From Deinandra increscens subsp. villosa (lineage: Eukaryota > Streptophyta > Magnoliopsida > Asterales > Asteraceae): a DNA stretch of 64,000 bases. Below the pieces are notes generated by a model, which was given only the letters and a program-made list of their open reading frames with translations, searched no databases and was not told the origin of the DNA. This document shows positions 33,432 to 44,405 of the stretch, piece after piece. The stretch spans positions 20,701,279-20,765,278 of the forward strand of contig JBCNJP010000017.1 of assembly GCA_039602395.1 (NCBI GenBank), read 5' to 3'. Position 1 is the first letter of the stretch; each line of letters starts with the position of its first letter. The position numbers and the translations under genes were made by a program.

Positions 33432-33814
33432 TGATTGGTTTGGTTGATGGTTGTGATTGTGTTTTGAACACTTTTCGATTATGTTTTGAACACTTGTTGG
33501 TTGATGGTTGTAATTGTTAATGGTTGGACGCGTTTTGGTAAACGGTAGTAAACCGTTAATTTTGCGAATGGAAAACGGTAGTTGGGATTAACGTTTACTT
33601 TTTTTTTGTGGGAATGTTAATTATACCTATATAGTTTGTATCTTAATACCATTATTTGAAGAAAAAAATTTGGTAACGGTCGAGTTGATTCAAAATTAAG
33701 ATTAACTAGTACTTTAAAATATTAAAATAACTAACATAGTCAATAGAGTGCATATAAAATACAACATTCGAATTAAAACTCATCCAACTTGTAAGATTGA
33801 TAATATTCTTCATT
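33432..33814. other. Intergenic spacer between convergent Ulp1-like and MULE transposase genes
   Basis: Direct repeats 'tgttttgaacacttttcg/gtt' (33460-33500) and 'taatggttggacg...aaacggtagt' follow the Ulp1 stop; the remainder is AT-rich. This is the shared 3' region of two convergent genes. Confidence 0.5.
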
Positions 33815-35380
33815 TTAAGTGATCGTCTCCACTACGTAATCACGAAAATCGTCTTCGTCAACAAGGGCGGGTTTTTTACCTTTCTTCCCTTTTGAACTGC
33901 TAGCCGTCTGTGACGAAGGTAACGGGGCTTTACAAGTATCTCGGGTATGACCTCTAGCATGGCATCTAGAACACATCGTTGGCAATACTTCTTCACCTCG
34001 AGATGGAATGCGTTTATTTTCACGAGGACGACCAGCCTGTCTTTTGGTTACATGTGGTGTTCCTACTGGATCGTAATTCTCGGGCACATCCCAGTTTGCT
34101 TCGTCAAGTACAGGATATATTGACTCCGCGTACGTCGCAATGTAAACGTCGGTTCTGAAATACCTCAAAGCCCACTGACAGCAATTATGTGACAATCCGT
34201 CTTTTCAGGTCTTTTTCTGATTTAACCTAAACCTAAATTGTTATAAATGTTGTGTGAACATTTATGAGATGGACTCGTGCTGACTTTATATTCTAGGGTT
34301 TGTGTAACTGTCATTGTACAGGCATACACTTGAGTCTAGACGTTTAATATTTTATGATTTTATGTAAATCATTTTCTGTGATTTCATGTGAACATTTTGT
34401 CACTTTATGCGACGATTATACTTATGGTTTTATGTGATACATACAATACATTCTATTATTTTATGTGAGTTTACACGCATCGTTTCGAATTTGGATCCAC
34501 TATTTTATGTGAACTCAAAATATATTTACGAAATTATATCTATGATTTTATATGAACGAAATAAAGCTTATGTTTTATGAACGTCGCACATAAATTTGTT
34601 TTGTCAAATGCACATTTAGTCATCGACTAAGTTAAGTCCAGTTAACTTCGTCAGAGTTTGTTATCACCTTTTATTCTTTTAAACTTGCAAGGACTACCCT
34701 TGCCATTCTCTAAACTCCTATTGTCTTAACAAATCTGTAGGGACTAGCATTGTAATTATCGAAATCGAAACTCTTCTTATGAAATAAAGGGAGGTACCGG
34801 TCGTGTAATTACTCTATATTCAATTTAAGACTTCAATTGAAGTCATCGACGTCGGTACAAGTCGGTAACGACTTTTGATTTAATGATTCGATTAAATTCT
34901 TCAGTTACGCCAAGCGATTAATTTTATTAAATCCTATAACAATCATTTGCACTAAGAGAAACTCCAAATGAACTCCGATCCTCCCGTTTCTGATCTCATA
35001 AACCACCACCGGCGAAGTGAATCGGTGACACACACATGCACACATCGATCCGTCACTATTTCACCGTCGATCGAACCTCTCTTACGACCATTCTCTTCTG
35101 TCGCGCACTTCCTTCAACAGACTGAAGCCTTGCTAGACGTTCACACCATCAGGAGCGTCACCGAGTGAGCATCCCCGGAATTCGTCGCACCATCGGTTCG
35201 GTCGTCAACACTCGAGATCGCCTCGGTTAAGCCTCTACCGACCAAGGTAATGATCATCTCTCTTCATTTAGTTCATGTTCTGGGCTGAATCGCTCTGTTC
35301 GAAAACCTGCAACTCCTTAAACCGATCATGGCATACTTCACGTTTTGGGTTCTTCTTGAATGAACAAAACACACCCGTCA

Positions 35381-37757
35381 TGTGACAACTGTAACCTCCC
35401 AAGTTAACCCCGTTAAGTTTTTCCGTTAGTCCTGCCGTTAGGTAATCTCCGCTAGTCACATTACAAATAATAACTAATACTTAACTAGACCGCGTTACGT
35501 CCACGACCTTTGGTTGATCACCGAACCCGTCCATATGTGTTATATGATTTGTTACTTATTACCACTGTATGAAGTAATGCAACATGCTTATTTAAATTAA
35601 TTGTGCAATTATGTGATTTATCGAGAAATCGTGTTCATCTTACTTAGAATGTAAATTGGCCCTTTTTGGTGGCTAGCGAAACTATCGAGCGAAATTACAG
35701 TTTCGCCCGGTAGTTAATGCATGACCAGTTTCGCGTGGCTAGCGAAACTGCCAGCGAAACAGCCAGCGACACTGCCAGCGAAACTAGCACCAGATATATA
35801 GAAAACCCAAGCCAAACTTCTCATTCTTACTTGCACCTCTCAACACACACACACTCCTGCACTCTCCTTCTCTGGAGCTTTCTGACCAGCAAGGAATCAG
35901 CACTAACCAAGGAGACCAGCCCCAAAACACCATCCATTCGAGCTTGGAGATCACCCGTGAGTCACCAAGACCACTTCTTCTACATTCCTCTTTGTGCTTT
36001 ACTTGATTAGATGACTAAACTTACATGCAATTGTGTATGCTTCTGCTAAAATGCTTAAGGATGCTAGACTTAACATAAATTCTGTAACTTGCCATGACAA
36101 TATGAAGATCCATGCTAATTAGGCTCCTTTATGTGAAAATGCATTCTTGGTAAATTGATGACTAGAAACCATGTTTTAGGTGTTAAAATTGCTCCCATGA
36201 TGTTGGTAAACGTTTAGGTATGCTAGATATCGAATTGCATGTGATACAGAAGCTGTTAGAAAGGTTTTTAGTCAAATTTACGGGTTTTTTTAGCGACTAG
36301 CGAAACTGTGCCTTCATCAGGCGAAATTAGGTAGCGAAACTATGTATATCTTCATCCAGCGACACTATGTAGCGAAACTATAGTGTCGCCGGGTAAACCA
36401 ACCAGACCAGCTCGAGCGAATCTACCGAGCGAAATTCCCTGAACGAAAGTTCAAACCAGTTTCGGGCGAAACTAGGCTAGCGAAACTGTGCCAACAGTTT
36501 CGAGCGAAACTAGCCTAGCGAAACTGTGTCGTCGGGTATTGCCTAGCGAAAGTGCTGCCCGTGCACACAGCGAAACTGCCTAGCGAAACTGCTAGCGAAA
36601 TTGTGACCAGAATCCAAACTTGTGCAATTTACTTGAATGATATGCCATGACTTGTATGCTTTATACTATGATGATACATGCTTTAACTTCTGATGTAGAT
36701 AAACCCTTGTGTATGATCAACCAACGGTGTCGTGTGTCGTTATGTCGTGTCGTATTTTCCAACGTGCTAGTAGTTTTAAACACAACCTTACACCTAAGAC
36801 CTTAATGTGATTATTAGGTCCTCGTTAACAATCATAACCGGGTTTATTGAAGAAGTAAGCCGAGCAACCTAAGGTGAGTTCATTTATATTATTGTTATGT
36901 CCGTTCAGGGACGATAACGCGCAAGTGGTTACATCCGGTAAGGATGGTGACCCAAACGGTAAGGTTTTCTTACTGGGTAAATTTCCGACATAATATCATA
37001 TGTGACACTGAATTGAACTTATTTATTAAAAAGTCCTTACATTCGAGCCGTTAATATACAGTAGCGAGGTAATATTGAGTAGTACTACTGGGGATTGACA
37101 CCCCCGCTCAGCGGTGCACGGGATGCACCCTCCCGACTGGCGGTCGGACTGAGACCAATGTTAGCCTACCCTCCGTGATCCTTCAAGACACGGGAAGGCA
37201 AGGTTCATAGGTAATTCCCTATCAAAAACATTGTCAGCTTCGGTTACGAACAATTTCAGGTGTACATAACTATAGGCTAGCTACCTACGATATGGAATTT
37301 TACTGGTCGTATGATATTGATTGTGTTTTACCTGTCTTTATTCATAAACATTAGGTCTACTTGTGACGGGTAGACTGCTTTAGTGAACTCACCAGCCTTG
37401 GCTGACACTTGATTGTTGAATGCTTTTCAGGTCGCTAGATGGATCATGGGCAGCAGGGTCGGCGGCAGTACACATAACCTATTTTCACTTGGAAATTATG
37501 TTTTCGGATCTAAATTCTCTTCATTTTGAAAATCTGAATTGTAAACCTTAATTATGCTTCCGCTGAACTATTGAACTTACTGCTTTGGATTGTAACTTAA
37601 CCTTTATGTTAACTTATAATTTCCTTGGACTGTAATTTAAACTTTGTGACTTATTTATAAACTCTGTTATGGTTTGGTTGTAACTGAAGTCTGGGATCCT
37701 GGTCTGGATCACACCCCACACGGTTATACTCCGTTAGTGGAAATTGGGGGTGTGACA
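35381..37757 (+). mobile_element. Inner solo LTR (2377 bp) nested in the outer LTR
   Basis: It starts TGTGACAACTGTAACCTCCC and ends ATTGGGGGTGTGACA, flanked by CGTCA (35376-35380) and CGTCA (37758-37762). A TATATA at 35795-35800 followed by a C/A-rich, transcript-like stretch (35805-35990) marks the probable U3/R promoter. Repeats of GCGAAACT occupy U3 and the region downstream. It shares its 3' end design (stretch around 37080-37260, terminal GTGTGACA) with the outer family but is a different subfamily. Confidence 0.93.
35665..36605 (+). repeat. Reiterated GCGAAACT motif in LTR
   Basis: About 20 copies or near-copies of AGCGAAACT (variants aGCGAAATT, aGCGACACT, reverse AGTTTCGC) occur in two clusters, about 35680-35790 and 36290-36605, on either side of the putative LTR promoter. 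Spacing is irregular (roughly 9 to 40 bases), so it is not a simple satellite. Confidence 0.85.
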
Positions 37758-37804
37758 CGTCACATACCGGTTTAAATAACTAGTTTTCAAAATAAAACCC
37801 AAAC

Positions 37805-38030
37805 TTGCAATTAGCCCAGTGGTTCGCCCCTTTGTTATTGTACGAGAGGTTGCGGGTTCGACCCGGATCAACCCAAACTTTTCATGTTTTTTTTTTAAAT
37901 CCAAAATTTTTGGTCACTGTGTATAGACAAAACCATTTTCTTCTCAAACATAAAATTTGGGACTTTAGCTTGGTGGTTTGGACGGTTGTCAGTGAGTGGG
38001 TGGTAATGGGTTCAAACCCGGTGACCCCAA
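37805..38030 (+). other. Two tRNA-like box A/box B modules inside the outer solo LTR
   Basis: Module 1 (about 37808-37870) has TTAGCCCAGTGGTTCG (box A-like) and GCGGGTTCGACCCGG (box B-like). Module 2 (about 37970-38025) has TTAGCTTGGTGGTTTGG and TGGGTTCAAACCCGG. Both lack a full cloverleaf as far as I can fold by eye. The same pair occurs at the equivalent position in the solo LTR at 54411. Confidence 0.6.
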
Positions 38031-41000
38031 TGTTTTATGTTTTATTTTTAGAACGAGTTTTAGTGGTTTGACGGATCCGAAACCTATCACCAATTGTTTT
38101 ATATATTGTTTTGAACCCGTGGAATCCTCGTAGGAATAGTTGAAGACATTTGAAAAAAAATTACATAAATATTGTTATTGGGAATTTAGGACAAATGATT
38201 TTTGTAAACCTCTAAACTTGTGTGGAAATTTTGTAAACGAATAATTATAATTATATGCATATTTCGATATAAACATAATAAGTGTTAGAAATATATATTT
38301 TAATATAAATAGTTACAAAAATATAAATAGGTTTTGAGTACCCGTTATTAACATTATTGTTATTTTGGTGATGTATATATTTAAATATATATTTCACTAC
38401 TCGATTTCATGAACGTACATTATGGGTCAATAATATTCTTTTCATCGACTTTGGTAATCGTTATGATTTTGACTATATGCCAACCTCCAACACGTTTTGG
38501 ATTGAACACTCGTCATGTCATAGTTTGACAATGATTTGATTTCACTATTGGTCTAGACTTAGTCGTTTTCGATTGAACACACACTTATGTATATATGCTC
38601 ATTAGGTGTTTGGTAAAATACACAAGACCTGCTAGTTGCTACTTGCTACTTGCTGTTGTTATTTATCTGGAATTGTTGTGCACCCAAAGGTGAGTTTCAC
38701 GGCCCCATTTTACTGTTTTAATCATGTTGGGGGAGATTAACATGCATGATATACACAACTGAGATAATTAGACTTTTATATATCACTTGAAGTACTTGTA
38801 GCACACTGATACAACAAAGTCCTTCTTATGGTACCGTTAGTATTAAAGACGATAGCGGGAAATATATTGTAGTACTACTGGGTCTGACAAACCCCACCCG
38901 GGTCAGTCGCTCTGGCACGATTGGATATCGAACGGGTGTTATATTCGTCCTAAACACAACAAGGCAAACTATAAACAACTGTTAGCTTCGGTGACCATCA
39001 ACGTGCGAAGTTTCATGTATATAGCCTAGCTAGCTATTTGATATATATTAGTGATTATGCTCTTACAACTTGACGTTACTGAACGGTCAATCTTAAACTG
39101 AACTTGAAATGTTACTGAACTGTTAAACCTGTGAACTCACCAATCTTTGTGTTGACACTTTTTAGCATGTTATTCTCAGGTTGCAGATGTTCGAGTATCA
39201 CGAGTACCCATGCATGAGACTTCGAAACCCTTTTATTGTCTTTGAACAAGCCACATCACCTTGGGTGACGGTGTTTTTACATAAATACTTTCAGCGTATT
39301 ACGCTTCCGCATTTGTAAAACTCTGTATTTATATTTTAATAAAATATACAACCTTTTATTAATTATTGGTCGTTTGGTGTAACTAATGGACAGCGATCCT
39401 GGTTTGTCACGCTCCCTGCGGCGCGTTATCGCGCGTGGGATTTTTGGGGGTGTGACAAATTAGATTGCTTTAAAAAACGAGTTACCGCAATGACATGGGC
39501 GATAGGTAAAATCTGATTGTTTCCATCCATCCCAACAGCTATAAACATTGTACCTTTAAATTGCCCCTTAAGATGTGCCCCATCAATGATGATTATTGGT
39601 CTTAATTGTTGGGTGAAACTTCTTATCTAAAATGAAATTATACGTGAGTTGCAAACAATAAATAATTATAATAATTAGTGTTTAATAAAAATAATAAATA
39701 GTTACTTACAGCAGCTCCTATGGCAACAAAACACATCTCAAAACGACTTTCCTCGTCCACCCAAATATCAGTAACCGTTCCCGGATTAAGTTTTTCCAGA
39801 TTATCAAAATAAAATGGGAGTTTAGCAAAAGACTCGGCGGGTGATCCGCAAATAAGTTCTAATGTGTAGTTCTTACCACGCATACCTTGTTTGTAGGATA
39901 TATTTATCCCAAATCTTTGGTTAATGTCCTTGACAATTTCACCACCACGGTATACACGATTGCAATTCTTTATCTGCTCTTTAATTATGTGACCCAATGC
40001 CTTTTTGTTCGCATTGCGATTTCTCGGATGAAGTTGAGTGCTTGAACATGTGTGGACGGTGTTGAAATGGTTAACATGAAATGCCTCGGTACCCTTATAT
40101 GCATTTGATCTTAATTCCCACTGACAATTCTCAGAAGCACATACAACAACATATTCTCTCTCTATTAGATCTTTTAACCTTGAATTCAAAACACTGCTTG
40201 ATAGCTAGCAGCGAAAGCTCCAATTTGAGTTCCTCTTTATCTTAAAAGACTCCTCCAACAAAAGGATGAGAAGATGAAGATGGAGGAGTATTTGTGGGTT
40301 GTTGTTGAATGTATCAGGAACACGCTCGGTATCATCAATTTGAAGAGTTTCATCGGTATTATTATTTTCATACTTAAAATCATAATCGTTGTTTTCTAAA
40401 TTTAAATCAGGAAAAAAATCTTTTTTTTTTTGGATTTGACCCATGAAAAGAAGCTGGTTTACTTGGATCACAACCAGAAATAGAAGCTTCGACAACGTAC
40501 AAGTAAATAATTTCTTTTACATTTTGCTGAACATTTTTTAAAAATATTGAAATATCATTATCATCATAAATATCAACCGGAAAAGCATACGACGGCATTT
40601 TATAAGACAGACGTGAAATATTAAAGAGACAAAACCGATTAGAAATATACGATTTGAGTTCATAAAAACGCATGTTTGAGTTTACACTTATCGCACGTCG
40701 AAAACAATTAAAAGGGACATACTCGAGTGAACAACTTCTTTCTTCCCAGTTACCACCAAAACAAACAACAACATTGTTAAACTCCATTATCTCATCGTTT
40801 TTAAGGATTTAAACAACAAAAAAAATTCGTATTTTATAGGAGAGCATGTCATGTCCCACGGTCGTCACGCCCACCAAAACGGTCGCCACAACCGTCGTAC
40901 ATGTCTTGATTTGACGTGTACAACATACACGGTCGTCCGAATCAGGAGCACCGTCGCTGGACCTAGTCAACGGTCGTCCCGCCAAATGATTCATTCAAAT

Positions 41001-41153
41001 AATTTTTAAAAAAAATTTAATTTAATTTTTTAATAACTAAACATATTTATTTAATATTATTAAATATTAAAGGCAATAAATTCTAATAAAAGATTCAGAT
41101 TAACTAAATTCATAGATTTCTCTCATAAAGAGAAAATGAAACTACATTCGTTC

Positions 41154-41780
41154 TCAAAATAAAAACCGAAACACAATCAAAACGATGACCACCCCGATTA
41201 CATAATTCTTGATTGGTACGTTTGATTTTTTCAACTTAAGTTTCAAACTTTTGACTTCTTCCTCCAGCATCATCTTCTCTACTTCTATATTTGAAAGCTT
41301 CAACAACTAAGTTTCAAACTTTTGACTTTTTCCTCCAGCATCACCTTCTCCGCTTCTAGATTTGAAACCTTCAACTCTAGTACTTGATTTTTCATAGCTA
41401 ATAATTTTGATTTCTCCTCAGAGTCTTCAACAACGGGAGACGATGTAACATCATCTTTCCACATGAAAAACTTACAATCAGATTTACCCTGAATTTGAAA
41501 AAAAAATTAAGAATAGATTGAAGTTTATTTATATATACATATTTATATATATGCATTTATTTTTTTCTATTAATTTTCATACTTACAGGCCATAGGGAAC
41601 ACCCGAAAAATTCATGACCTGGACGTGTAGTACCATCGCCGGCAACTCTTGAGACTGCAGCAAACTAGCAATGTCATGAAAACAACATACATTTCCCTTT
41701 GAATCAAGATTTAAAGTCTTGTGATATTTGTTAATACTAGTTTTGGATGAGGAAGAACGACTCATGCTTGAACGACTCAT
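41154..41780 (-). pseudogene. GRF zinc-finger / coiled-coil / C-terminal membrane ORF, MULE-associated
   Basis: The start MSRSSMSRSSSSKTSINKYH is at 41780. After a Cys-pair region and a frameshift, the frame GTTRPGHEFFGCSLWPV gives the GRF-type motif (T..PGH.FF.C). After an intron-like break (41490-41587), CKFFMWKDD completes it near 41470. A coiled-coil helix follows (LLAMKNQVLELKVSNLEAEK and on). This helix region is tandemly duplicated (about 70 bp: 41299-41369 and 41228-41297), and the duplication places a stop (LKLSC*) at its junction. The second copy runs into KNYVIGVVIVLIVFRFLF, a single membrane segment, stop at 41156. Small GRF/coiled-coil/TM ORFs near MULE transposases are common in plant genomes; their role is unknown. 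Confidence 0.6.
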
Positions 41781-41997
41781 TCTACATAAAAAATGTAGAG
41801 AGTTGTGAGTTGTGTGAGTTTGAGTTATGTGGTAATGTGTAAAGTTTGTGTGGTATTTATAGGTGTAAAAATGAGAAGATTATTTATTATATATTATTGT
41901 TTGTAATAAAGAATTACAATAAAAAACAATGCCACCATTAAAATAAAAATAATTTTAATTGTTTAAAAATAAAAATAAAAAAATTTCTTGGTTAAAC

Positions 41998-42393
41998 GGT
42001 CGGACAACCGTGGTTTTCCCAAGAGCGACCGTGTACCGTTTCTTGGGCCGATAGGAAGAGGAAGCGTAAAATCGTTCATGCTATCATTCGAGTTACTATT
42101 TGGTGCGTTTGGTGTGCTAGGAACGGAAAATATTTCAACAATGAAAGGATTAATGTGGATGTCGTGGTGGAAAGGCTCAAGACTTTGGGTTTCTTTTGGA
42201 TTTCGCATCGAATGAATGGCCACAAGATAACTTGGAGTCAATGGTGTAACTTTGATTTTGAGTGATGTGTTTTTTTCTTTGGCGATGTGGTGACCGAGTT
42301 AGTTCGGTCGCTCTTTAATTTTTTGTTCCGTCTCTAACGGGGTTTTAGTTTTCTTGCTAGCCCCTTTCTAATAAACTGTGCCGTTCAAAAAAA
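41998..42393 (+). mobile_element. 5'-truncated LINE (non-LTR retrotransposon) 3' end
   Basis: The plus-strand frame from about 42057 reads RKIVHAIIRVTIWCVWCARN, then GKYFNNERINVDVVVERLKT and WCNFDFE*, matching the C-terminal end of plant LINE ORF2 ('..IW.LWKARN..VFN......' style). It is followed by the typical untranslated end 'ttcttgctagcccctttcta' and 'ataaactgtgccgttc' and an A-run at 42386-42393. Its 5' truncation fits LINE insertion; the target duplication is not clear in the A-rich flanks. Confidence 0.75.
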
Positions 42394-42424
42394 ATTTATA
42401 TTTTCTTTTCGAAATAAAAAAATA

Positions 42425-42660
42425 ATTTTACGGTCGTCGCGCCCCCGACCGGTGTCAGACGGTCGGGACGATCGTTGCAGAGAGAATGTTTTGCCGGTCG
42501 TGACGACCAGACGCACGGCCGTGCCGCTCGTCGCCAATACATACGTGGCACGGGCTGATTGGTGGAATCCGACAGTCGACCGACCGTGGTTGAGCAGCCA
42601 GGACGACTGTGGTTGCCGGCTATTTTCGTCCAACCGTGATTAAACCGGCTATTTTCGTCT
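42425..42660. repeat. CGGTCG/ACGACC-rich block, candidate MULE terminal region
   Basis: The region is unusually GC-rich, with repeated CGGTCG, GGTCGTGACGACC and CCGACCG motifs, and ends with two copies of CCGGCTATTTTCGTC. Similar CGGTCGTC motifs occur at 40855-40985 and 41996-42035. It may be the right terminal inverted repeat of the MULE block; the partner on the left would lie beyond the gap. Confidence 0.4.
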
Positions 42661-43218
42661 TTTTTTCTACTTTTAATAATGACCTATTTACTTCTTTATC
42701 CTTTAAAAAAAAGTTAAAAAGACATTTCTCTTGATCTCAAATGTTTTATATAAGAATAGATGAAAAAAATTACTTTGAAGCCCCGAATACTCCACCGAAC
42801 ATAACTACACACATATCAACCAAAACAACATCAGATGCATACATGATTAGATTCCCGGTTAAAAGATCACAATGTTTATATGAAAAACCATAACACTTTT
42901 TAATAAAGATATTGGATTTTATAAAATCATATAAACATCATCAATATTTGAACATTGGATTCATTTTTATTGTCTTTGAGAACATTTTTAGGTGCCGAAT
43001 TTATTAAAATATTACATTAGTACATCTTCTTATTACAAATAATTAAAGAAAATAAACACAAATCATAATTTTTTATTAAAGGTAATTTTTATTTTTTTAG
43101 ACTCAAACCATCACACTTACACTTAGAAGGATTCAAACCTTCAACCTTACCATTAAATTATCTTATTAAAAACTAAAATGATATTGCTAGAACATATTTA
43201 TAAGACTGATCGGGTTGC
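42661..43218. other. 3' flank of MES-B, AT-rich
   Basis: No feature is recognised beyond the presumed 3' UTR of the minus-strand MES-B gene. The sequence is A/T-rich with no open frame of note. Confidence 0.4.
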
Positions 43219-44405
43219 CTAAGCAAACTGAGCAGCTACATCAAGGAGGCAAACACTGAGTTGCTTTGGGTCACATAACATCGGCATGTGATCAACATGT
43301 TTTAATTCTTTCACATCATCCACCGGGTTATTATCAATCATCCATCGTTGAAATTCTGGTTTAATCATGGCATCTTCATTGCAAATGATATAAACTCGTC
43401 TCACAGAGCCAAACCTTTGTTTCGTAAAATGTTTTTTGTTCTTTAGATCTTTCCGATGTAACAACGGAGAAGGCCTGATTAACGTTTTCGCCAATTCAAG
43501 ATCCTGCATTTATGTAAAACAATATTGTTAAGTAATTACTACAAAAAGTATATAATGCTATGGAATCCGGATAACCGAACCAGAACCAAACTGAAAATGG
43601 ATTTTATGTTTCATAAAAAATGGATTTTTTCGGCTTCTGATTTTACCATTAGTGAAAAACATAAAAAACCATCTAACAAGCTAGAACTTTCTTCTTGCGT
43701 AATATTAATTATCAAACAAACTTATCGATTTTTAAAAATTAAGACCGAGATATTCCATTTTTGTTCCATATAAACTTGTGGATGTAGATGATGATGATAA
43801 CCTCATTGGAGCAAAGTTGATAGAGCTTGGAGGATAGAAGCTTGGGGCCAAAAAGCACAGAAATTTCAGGATCAGTTTCATCGTTGTACGGCAAGAACTG
43901 TGTGTCCATCCAATTCTCTTCTGGAGTAAATTGGTTAGACTAGAAAAAAAAGACCAATAAATGTAGATTAAAATATGAAAAAAGAACAATCTATTTCATT
44001 TCAAACTTCAAAGAACATATAAGAAAACAGATGATTTACCTGGTCTAGAACATAAGAAGAATTATGTTCAGAATCCGGCATGAAGGCGGCGAGGAAGACG
44101 GCAACGGCGACTTTTTCCGGGAACTTTTCCATGGCAAGAGATATGCTCATGCCACCGAAGCTATGACCAACCAACACAACCTTCTCCTCCGGGGGAATGG
44201 TGGCCATGAATTCCAGCAATGGTTTTGTGTACTCCGAAAGTGTTGTGACATGTTGTATGACTTTGGTGTCGGTGCCGGAGGCGGAGAGATCGAAGGCGGA
44301 TACATGGTGGCCGGCAGCTTCTAAAAGGGGTTTGAGCTTGAACCAGCACCAGGCTCCATGGCATGCACCATGAACTAGGACAAAGTGGTTTTGTTGATCA
44401 CCCAT
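43219..44405 (-). CDS. MES-B: methylesterase / alpha-hydroxynitrile-lyase-like alpha/beta hydrolase, apparently intact
   Basis: Three exons on minus: 44405-44040, 43939-43802 and 43503-43219, with GT..AG introns of 100 and 298 bases, all phase 0. They give 262 residues plus stop, the usual length for the family. Exon 1 has FVLVHGACHGAWCWFKLKPL (oxyanion loop) and VVLVGHSFGGMS (nucleophile Ser82). Exon 2 has SNQFTPEENWMDTQFLPY and GPKLLSSKLYQLCS. Exon 3 has RRVYIICNEDAMIKPEFQRW (Asp212) and VDHMPMLCDP (His240). No signal peptide, so cytosolic. Members demethylate phytohormone or volatile esters (methyl salicylate, methyl jasmonate, methyl-IAA) or act as hydroxynitrile lyases; the substrate cannot be told from sequence. 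It is the functional paralogue of psi-MES-A, which lies inverted 18 kb away. Confidence 0.92.

Larger units (their letters stand above)
34188..39457 (+). mobile_element. Outer solo LTR of a Gypsy-type element, itself interrupted
   Basis: It starts TGTGACAATCCGTCTTTTC and ends TTTTTGGGGGTGTGACA. It is flanked by AATTA (34183-34187) and AATTA (39458-39462), a perfect 5-bp target duplication. Subtracting the inner LTR (35381-37757) and one duplication leaves about 2.89 kb, matching the solo LTR at 54411-57538, whose start and end sequences are homologous. Solo LTRs arise by recombination between the two LTRs of a full element. Orientation is plus by comparison with the terminal order. Confidence 0.92.
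33815..40787 (-). pseudogene. MuDR-type MULE transposase, interrupted by nested solo LTRs and internally deleted
   Basis: The N-terminal part reads leftwards from 40787 (MEFNNVVVCFGGNW, a PB1-like start). At 40190-39640 comes the MuDR DNA-binding domain (ENCQWELRSNAYKGTEAFHV, HTCSSTQLHPRNRNANKKAL, YRGGEIVKDI). The DDE start at 39620-39463 reads PIIIIDGAHLKGQFKGTMFI, then AVGMDGNNQILPIA. The solo LTR at 34188-39457 interrupts here. Beyond it, 34182-33815 gives the C-terminus: ATYAESIYPV and a CX2CX4HX4C zinc knuckle (CSRCHARGHTRDTC). The middle and end of the DDE domain and the SWIM finger are missing. Because the LTR's AATTA duplication is intact, that deletion predates the LTR. The gene is dead. 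Confidence 0.88.

Noticed and set aside
41963..42241. Minus-strand ORF at 41963-42241
   Set aside because: It is antisense to the LINE ORF2 remnant, whose plus-strand reading has recognisable family motifs.
43732..43989. Minus-strand frame 43732-43989 and plus-strand frame 44064-44324
   Set aside because: The first is out of frame with MES-B exon 2 and its introns; the second is antisense to exon 1. Both are shadows of the real gene.
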